In this document: piece by piece, positions 59,990 to 64,000 of the stretch
How the letters are laid out: each line of letters starts with the position of its first letter
How positions within the stretch are numbered: position 1 is the first letter of the stretch
Notes under the pieces: generated by a model
Database searches by the model: none
The model's input: the letters and a program-made list of their open reading frames with translations, nothing else
What the model was told of the DNA's origin: nothing
Source: Polynucleobacter sp. 73C-SIWE
GTDB lineage: Bacteria > Pseudomonadota > Gammaproteobacteria > Burkholderiales > Burkholderiaceae
Assembly: GCF_018882465.1 (NCBI RefSeq)
Contig: NZ_JACVOK010000002.1
Coordinates: 735,468 to 799,467, forward strand
Direction: 5' to 3'
DNA length: 64,000 nucleotides
Program-made: the position numbers and the translations under genes

Positions 59990-60667
59990 TTAAGCAATTA
60001 ATAGGCGTAGAGCAAATCCAATAAATAACAGCCCCGCCAACATCCAGAGACTAGCGCCCCAGCGTGGATGACTCTCAAAAAATCTTGAGCAGAATTGGCC
60101 TATGCAAATCAAGGCCGCCAGATAGGTCATGCTCATCAGCTGCAAAACGGTTGCTAGATATAAAAAGGTATATGCAGGATTATCAAAATCGGGGCGAATA
60201 AACTGTGAAAAGAAGGCGATGAAGAAAAAAATTGCCTTAGGATTGGTCAGTGATAAAAGAAGTGCCGCTGTGAATGGATGTAATTGCATAAGACGCGCTT
60301 GGATTTCATAAACTTCTGAAGGTCTGCCCAATGCCCAACGCTGTTGACCACTCCGCAGCAAGCCAATCCCCATCCAGGCTAGATAGGCCGCACCCAGAAC
60401 TCGGATGATGGCAAAAAGCACTGGTGATGACATTAACAATGAACTAGCGCCCAAGGCAACTGCAAGCATCAAAACTAAATCACCGATAAAAATGCCCAGC
60501 GCTGCCCAAGCCCCAAATTTCCATCCTCTTTGCGTTGCAGTAGTTAAGACATAAAGTGAGTTGGGACCCGGCAATAAAATGATGAAGAGGGTGCCGAGCA
60601 AATAGCTCGTGAAATCAACAATTCCTGCGTTTGAAGGGTTGAATAGGTCTAAAGAGAAAAATTCCAT
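59990..60667 (-). CDS. LysE/RhtB-family amino-acid exporter, LeuE-like
   Basis: 225 residues with six hydrophobic helices. GTLFIILLPGPNSLYVLTTATQRGWKFG and GAAYLAWMGIGLLRSG are characteristic. The beginning (SYLLGTLFIILLPGPNSLYVL) resembles E. coli LeuE more than RhtB or LysE. Members export leucine or other amino acids using H+ antiport. It is convergent with the aldehyde dehydrogenase gene, no gap. Confidence 0.85.
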   Translation of the reverse strand: MEFFSLDLFNPSNAGIVDFTSYLLGTLFIILLPGPNSLYVLTTATQRGWKFGAWAALGIFIGDLVLMLAVALGASSLLMSSPVLFAIIRVLGAAYLAWMGIGLLRSGQQRWALGRPSEVYEIQARLMQLHPFTAALLLSLTNPKAIFFFIAFFSQFIRPDFDNPAYTFLYLATVLQLMSMTYLAALICIGQFCSRFFESHPRWGASLWMLAGLLFIGFALRLLIA

Positions 60668-60697
60668 CTCTCCATCATAATTAATTCGGGAAAACCC

Positions 60698-60726
60698 TTG
60701 TAATCACCCCCTCAAACTGTCATAAT
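60698..60726 (+). promoter_or_regulatory. Sigma-70 promoter of the RhlE-type helicase gene
   Basis: TTGTAA and CATAAT are separated by 17 bases. Transcription would start near 60733, leaving a leader of about 185 bases before the start codon at 60918. Predicted from sequence only. Confidence 0.6.
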
Positions 60727-60855
60727 GAGAGGCTTTTTAAAGCAATTTGATTCATCGCCCCCCAGCTATATTTCAGCGTACCGTTTAGAAGTCATAAACA
60801 CCGAAGTTCATAAAACGCGCTGCCGCCTGTCTGATGGTCGATGCCTTTGACCATC

Positions 60856-60909
60856 GCATCCCATAAAACCATGGATGCAACATACGGAGACATCCCTTTG
60901 AGGGGATGT
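60856..60909 (+). promoter_or_regulatory. Structured leader with a sequestered ribosome-binding site
   Basis: Two hairpins end the helicase leader. The first pairs GCATCC (60856-60861) with GGATGC (60873-60878). The second pairs ACATCCC (60890-60896) with GGGATGT (60903-60909), and its loop and 3' arm hold the GAGGGG ribosome-binding site (60900-60905). Translation may thus depend on unfolding the leader, for example with temperature or by the helicase itself; this is inference. Confidence 0.45.
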
Positions 60910-60917
60910 GTAATAGC

Positions 60918-62423
60918 ATGACTTTTTCTAAAGAAACTAAACACGAGTCGAAAGACTCAAAAAGCGCTGGAAATGAATTCCAGAATTTCGCCCTAGCGGC
61001 ACCACTCCTAAAAAACGTTGCTGAACTGGGTTTTACCCAAGCCACTTCCGTGCAAGCACAGGTTATTCCTGCTGCTTTAGCTGGTGGTGACTTATTGGTC
61101 AGCAGCCAAACCGGTAGCGGTAAAACCGCAGCCTTTTTATTGCCTTTGATTAATCAACTCATCGAAGATAACCCGAATAATTCACCTGTACCAGGTCGCG
61201 CACAACCTAAAGTATTAGTGCTCTGTCCTACTCGTGAATTAGCTCAACAGGTTACTGCTGATGCGGTGAACTTAGTTCGTGGCATGAAGGGAATCCGTAT
61301 TGCAACTGTCATGGGCGGCATGCCTTATGGCAAACAAATCCAAGCTCTGAAAGGTGCCTTGTTAGTTGTTGCAACCCCAGGTCGTTTACTCGACTTGTGC
61401 GATAGCAAAGCAATTCGCTTAGATGATGTAAAGCAACTCGTCATTGATGAAGCTGATCGCATGCTTGACATGGGTTTTGCTGACGATCTCGAGGCAATTG
61501 ATAAGCGTTGTGCGGGTCGCAAGCAAACTTTGATGTTCTCTGCGACCTTTGCGCCAAAGATTATGTCTCTAGCAAATGCATTGACTACAGATGCTAAGCG
61601 AATTGAACTTGCTCATGCAGGCGAAAAGCACGCTAACATCGAACAGAAGCTGCATTGGGCTGACAGCATGTCACATAAACATAAATTACTTGAGCACATT
61701 TTGGCTGATGCTAGTTTGGATCAAGCAGTTGTGTTCGCAAGCACCCAAGTTGAAAGCGAAAAAATCGCTGACACATTGCGTGCAAATGGTTATGAAGCAA
61801 CTGCCCTACACGGTGCAATGCCTCAAGCTGTACGTATGCGTCGCCTAGAGTCCTTACGTAAAGGTCATACCAAGATTTTGGTAGCAACTGACGTAGCGGC
61901 TCGCGGTATTGATGTGCCACGTATTAGTCACGTGATTAACTTTGGCTTGCCAATGAAACCAGAAGACTACACACACCGTATTGGTCGTACTGGTCGTGCT
62001 GGTCGCAATGGCGTAGCAATCACTTTGGTTGAACATCGCGATCGCGCGAAGATTCGCAATATCGAGCGTTTTACACAGCAAGATATCGTAGCTTCAGTCA
62101 TCGCTGGTCTTGAGCCACAAGCCAAGCCAAGCTTTGGTGGAGGCGGTGGTCGTCCCGGCGGTCGTTCTGGTGGTGGCGGTGGCGGTCGTTCTGGTGGTGG
62201 CGGTGGTGGTCGTTATGGCTCAGGCGCACGTTCTGAATCGCGTTTTGGTGGTGGTGGCTCAGGCGGTGGTAATCGCTCAGGCAATCATTTCGAAGCCCGT
62301 TCGAATGGCTCCGCTGATTCACGCCCTGCTCGTTCCGCTGACTCACGTCCGGCACGTCCTGCAGGCCCACGTTTTGCTAAACCAAAGTCTGGCGGTCAAC
62401 GTCGGAACTTTAGCGGCAGCTAA
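60918..62423 (+). CDS. rhlE: DEAD-box RNA helicase, RhlE family
   Basis: 501 residues from the ATG at 60918; an ATG at 60906 touches the ribosome-binding site and is unlikely. Motifs run in order: the Q region FAL...GFTQATSVQAQVIP, I SQTGSGKTAAF, Ia PTRELAQQ, II VIDEADRMLD, III FSATF, V VATDVAARGID, VI HRIGRTGRAGR. After about residue 400 comes a Gly/Arg-rich tail (GGGGGGRSGGGGGGRYG, then SRPARSADSRPARPA) that can bind RNA nonspecifically. RhlE-type helicases assist ribosome assembly and RNA decay. ubiC follows two bases later. Confidence 0.93.
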   Translation: MTFSKETKHESKDSKSAGNEFQNFALAAPLLKNVAELGFTQATSVQAQVIPAALAGGDLLVSSQTGSGKTAAFLLPLINQLIEDNPNNSPVPGRAQPKVLVLCPTRELAQQVTADAVNLVRGMKGIRIATVMGGMPYGKQIQALKGALLVVATPGRLLDLCDSKAIRLDDVKQLVIDEADRMLDMGFADDLEAIDKRCAGRKQTLMFSATFAPKIMSLANALTTDAKRIELAHAGEKHANIEQKLHWADSMSHKHKLLEHILADASLDQAVVFASTQVESEKIADTLRANGYEATALHGAMPQAVRMRRLESLRKGHTKILVATDVAARGIDVPRISHVINFGLPMKPEDYTHRIGRTGRAGRNGVAITLVEHRDRAKIRNIERFTQQDIVASVIAGLEPQAKPSFGGGGGRPGGRSGGGGGGRSGGGGGGRYGSGARSESRFGGGGSGGGNRSGNHFEARSNGSADSRPARSADSRPARPAGPRFAKPKSGGQRRNFSGS

Positions 62424-62425
62424 AT

Positions 62426-62998
62426 ATGATTCACCGTAATCGTCTCCGTTCTTCATGGAATCGAGTCGGTTCCGGTGGAATTCATCGGGCGCCACGAAAG
62501 TGGCAACTCTGGCTTAGCGATACTGGGTCACTCACCCAAAAAATTGAGAAAGCTATTGGTCAAAAACTCGAAGTTCAAGTTTTACGAGACTGCCCTCAAT
62601 CACTAAATAGTGACGAAAGTCGCTATTTCCACTTCAAGATTAGACGCTGTAGAGTACGTGAAGTGCTTTTATGCGCAAACAATATTCCTTTGGTGATGGC
62701 GCATAGCGTTATTCCTACTTTGAGCTCTAGTGGCAGCAATCATGCGGTGCTGCGGCTTGGCAGCAAGCCTTTGGGAGCGGTGCTCTTTGCTAAAACACGC
62801 AAACACTCCAAAGCAAAGCCGCCGCGAGATATTGCACGCTTAGATAAGAGTAGTGCTTTGTGGAAAAAGTGCTCTAAGAATTATCCTGAATTGAGTTCAC
62901 CCCTGTGGGCTCGTCGCACCCTTTATAAACTCAAAGGACATCCAATTCTGGTAAATGAAATTTTTTTGCCAGCCTTACTTCGATTCTCAAAAGCTTAG
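62426..62998 (+). CDS. ubiC: Chorismate pyruvate-lyase UbiC
   Basis: 190 residues. WLSDTGSLTQKIEKAIGQ, RRCRVREVLLCANNIPLVMAHSVIP, RLGSKPLGAVLF and the C-terminal WARRTLYKLKGHPILVNEIFLPALL follow the UbiC pattern, with Arg, Glu (NEIFLPAL) and the chorismate-binding turn in place. It makes 4-hydroxybenzoate from chorismate, the first step of ubiquinone synthesis. It starts two bases after the helicase stop, an unusual partner; the hemD gene is convergent, overlapping by four bases. Confidence 0.9.
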   Translation: MIHRNRLRSSWNRVGSGGIHRAPRKWQLWLSDTGSLTQKIEKAIGQKLEVQVLRDCPQSLNSDESRYFHFKIRRCRVREVLLCANNIPLVMAHSVIPTLSSSGSNHAVLRLGSKPLGAVLFAKTRKHSKAKPPRDIARLDKSSALWKKCSKNYPELSSPLWARRTLYKLKGHPILVNEIFLPALLRFSKA

Positions 62999-63819
62999 AT
63001 CGTTAGCCAGGCTAAGCTGGCTTTAATGAGAGCCTCGTCACCAGGGTCGGTGGTAAATACTTCTCCAAATCCAACCTGCTCAGCCGCATCCGCAATATTA
63101 TGGTGTGAGCATAAGGCACTTGCACTTTGTAGACCCTGATGAAATTGATCCTGAAGCACTTGACCTAAATAACGTACTGCTTCAGATGATGTGAGTAACC
63201 AAAGTGATTTTGAGAAATCCATCTCATGAATTGCGTGCCAAGCAGGATTATCAAGATCTAACGGTACGCGAGTGTATGTAGAAATCGCCTCAACCGTTGC
63301 GCCTGCTTTTACTAAGGTGTCAGCTAACCACTCACGACCACCCTCGCCTTTAAAGATAATGACCTTCTTGTGATTCCAGTCCCAGCCAAGAGCTTGTAAC
63401 TCATGCCATAAACCCTCTGAATCCCACTGCTCATTATTCTGAGGAATGATGACAGGCGTAGGATTTTTTTCTTGGCCAATGCCATGATTTTGAAGTGCCA
63501 ATTTGCTACTGCCACCCATTACACCGACTGGAATAATCTTCTTAGAAAATTCTTGCCAATCACGCTCTAATAAACGCATCACACATTCAATAGCATTGGG
63601 ACTAACGAAGATTGCAAGATCTGCATCTGTTAAAGCGGTAGCCATGTGATCTGCAAGCCGATCATCTGTCTTAGGCACAATAGTTAGCAATGGCAATGAG
63701 ACTATTTCTGGGAGGCTACGCTTAGCAACGCCACTTTGCTCGATGCTATTCGTGAGAACCTCTATCAACTGTCGCGCTTGCCCGCTAGGTCTAGTGATGA
63801 TGATGGTTTTAGTGCTCAT
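62995..63819 (-). CDS. hemD: Uroporphyrinogen-III synthase
   Basis: 274 residues. The two-domain fold shows TIIITRPSGQARQLIEVL, DLAIFVSPNAIECVMRL, KKVIIFKGEGGREWLADTLVKAGATVEAISTYTRV and WLLTSSEAVRYLGQVL, all HemD landmarks. The enzyme closes hydroxymethylbilane to uroporphyrinogen III. It begins 13 bases after hemC on the same strand, the usual hemCD order. Confidence 0.92.
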   Translation of the reverse strand: MSTKTIIITRPSGQARQLIEVLTNSIEQSGVAKRSLPEIVSLPLLTIVPKTDDRLADHMATALTDADLAIFVSPNAIECVMRLLERDWQEFSKKIIPVGVMGGSSKLALQNHGIGQEKNPTPVIIPQNNEQWDSEGLWHELQALGWDWNHKKVIIFKGEGGREWLADTLVKAGATVEAISTYTRVPLDLDNPAWHAIHEMDFSKSLWLLTSSEAVRYLGQVLQDQFHQGLQSASALCSHHNIADAAEQVGFGEVFTTDPGDEALIKASLAWLTI

Positions 63820-63832
63820 CGCTGCAATGATT

Positions 63833-64000
63833 TTATTTAGTAATCTTCGGAATCAATTCCGCCGCACCTTGCGCTAGTAAATCTTGGGCAACAGCCAAAC
63901 CTAGTGCTTCTGCATCGGCAAGTGATTGCACTACTCCTTTGCCATGGGCTAGGCAGATGGCTTTGCCATCAGTGCTCGCGACAAAAGAGCGAATTTGCAG
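63833..64000 (-). CDS. hemC: Porphobilinogen deaminase (hydroxymethylbilane synthase), 3' end
   Basis: Only the last 55 residues are in the window; the rest lies beyond base 64000. The fragment reads LQIRSFVASTDGKAICLAHG, then KGVVQSLADAEALGLAVAQD, then LLAQGAAELIPKITK and a stop. This is domain 3 of HemC, with the typical EALGLAVAQDLLAQGA helix. HemC polymerises four porphobilinogen molecules on a dipyrromethane cofactor. hemD follows 13 bases later. Confidence 0.93.
   Translation of the reverse strand: MQIRSFVASTDGKAICLAHGKGVVQSLADAEALGLAVAQDLLAQGAAELIPKITK

Noticed and set aside
62140..62350. Gly-rich repeat tract in the helicase tail as a tandem repeat element or CRISPR-like array
   Set aside because: It is in-frame low-complexity coding sequence for an RGG-type RNA-binding tail without spacers.

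Overview
The window comes from a Gram-negative betaproteobacterium, most likely Polynucleobacter or a close relative in the Burkholderiaceae. This rests on gene content and protein style: a tripartite tricarboxylate transporter, tandem cyanophycin synthetases with a DUF1854/ABC pair, an H+-pumping pyrophosphatase beside a soluble one, compact intergenic spaces and moderate-to-low G+C. No database search was possible. There is no rRNA operon, prophage, insertion sequence or CRISPR array. Nearly all of it is ordinary chromosomal gene content.

Layout. 1-6.4 kb: the 3' end of a sulfide dehydrogenase flavoprotein, psiE, an orphan double-anchored TAXI-type binding protein, a pirin, an UxaA-family dehydratase and the cbpA-cbpM pair. 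6.4-12.3 kb: uup, ompW with two perfect FNR-type sites upstream, hemN and a COG2509 flavoprotein. 12.4-18 kb: yaeQ, a lone PIN-domain protein, DUF1653, slyX, a holin-superfamily membrane protein, an AsmA protein, yjdM, a YdcH protein, a histone-H1-like-tailed protein and a small lipoprotein. 18-24.6 kb: tRNA-Ser(CGA), a vapBC-type toxin-antitoxin pair with a clear palindromic operator, serS, lolA, ftsK, trxB, and a truncated HTH-antitoxin remnant between two identical terminator hairpins. 24.6-33 kb: hppA and ppa (divergent), nadE-glnB, a RodZ-like protein, an orphan FixJ-type regulator and ilvD.

33-38 kb holds a five-gene minus-strand operon that looks like periplasmic copper acquisition: DUF2946, TonB-dependent receptor, Asp-box protein with a CxCC motif, TlpA-like thioredoxin and PCuAC chaperone. 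38-41.2 kb is tctCBA, with a terminator between tctC and tctB. 41.5-49.4 kb is tRNA-Thr(CGT) and the cyanophycin locus. There the two synthetase paralogues have complementary losses: the first keeps an HxxEH motif in its N domain but has a degenerate Mur-ligase P-loop, and the second shows the reverse. 49.4-64 kb is housekeeping: fbp, pepN, a GDT1-family Mn exporter, permease-ald, tcdA, pdxH, msrA, an aldehyde dehydrogenase, a LeuE-like exporter, an RhlE helicase with a long structured leader, ubiC, hemD and the 3' end of hemC.

The strongest leads are the division of motifs between the cyanophycin synthetases, the copper operon with its unexplained Asp-box protein, the histone-tailed protein, the truncated antitoxin between repeated hairpins, and the vapBC operator. 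Function calls rest on recognisable motifs and family resemblance. Operon, promoter and operator calls are inferences from spacing and sequence shape.
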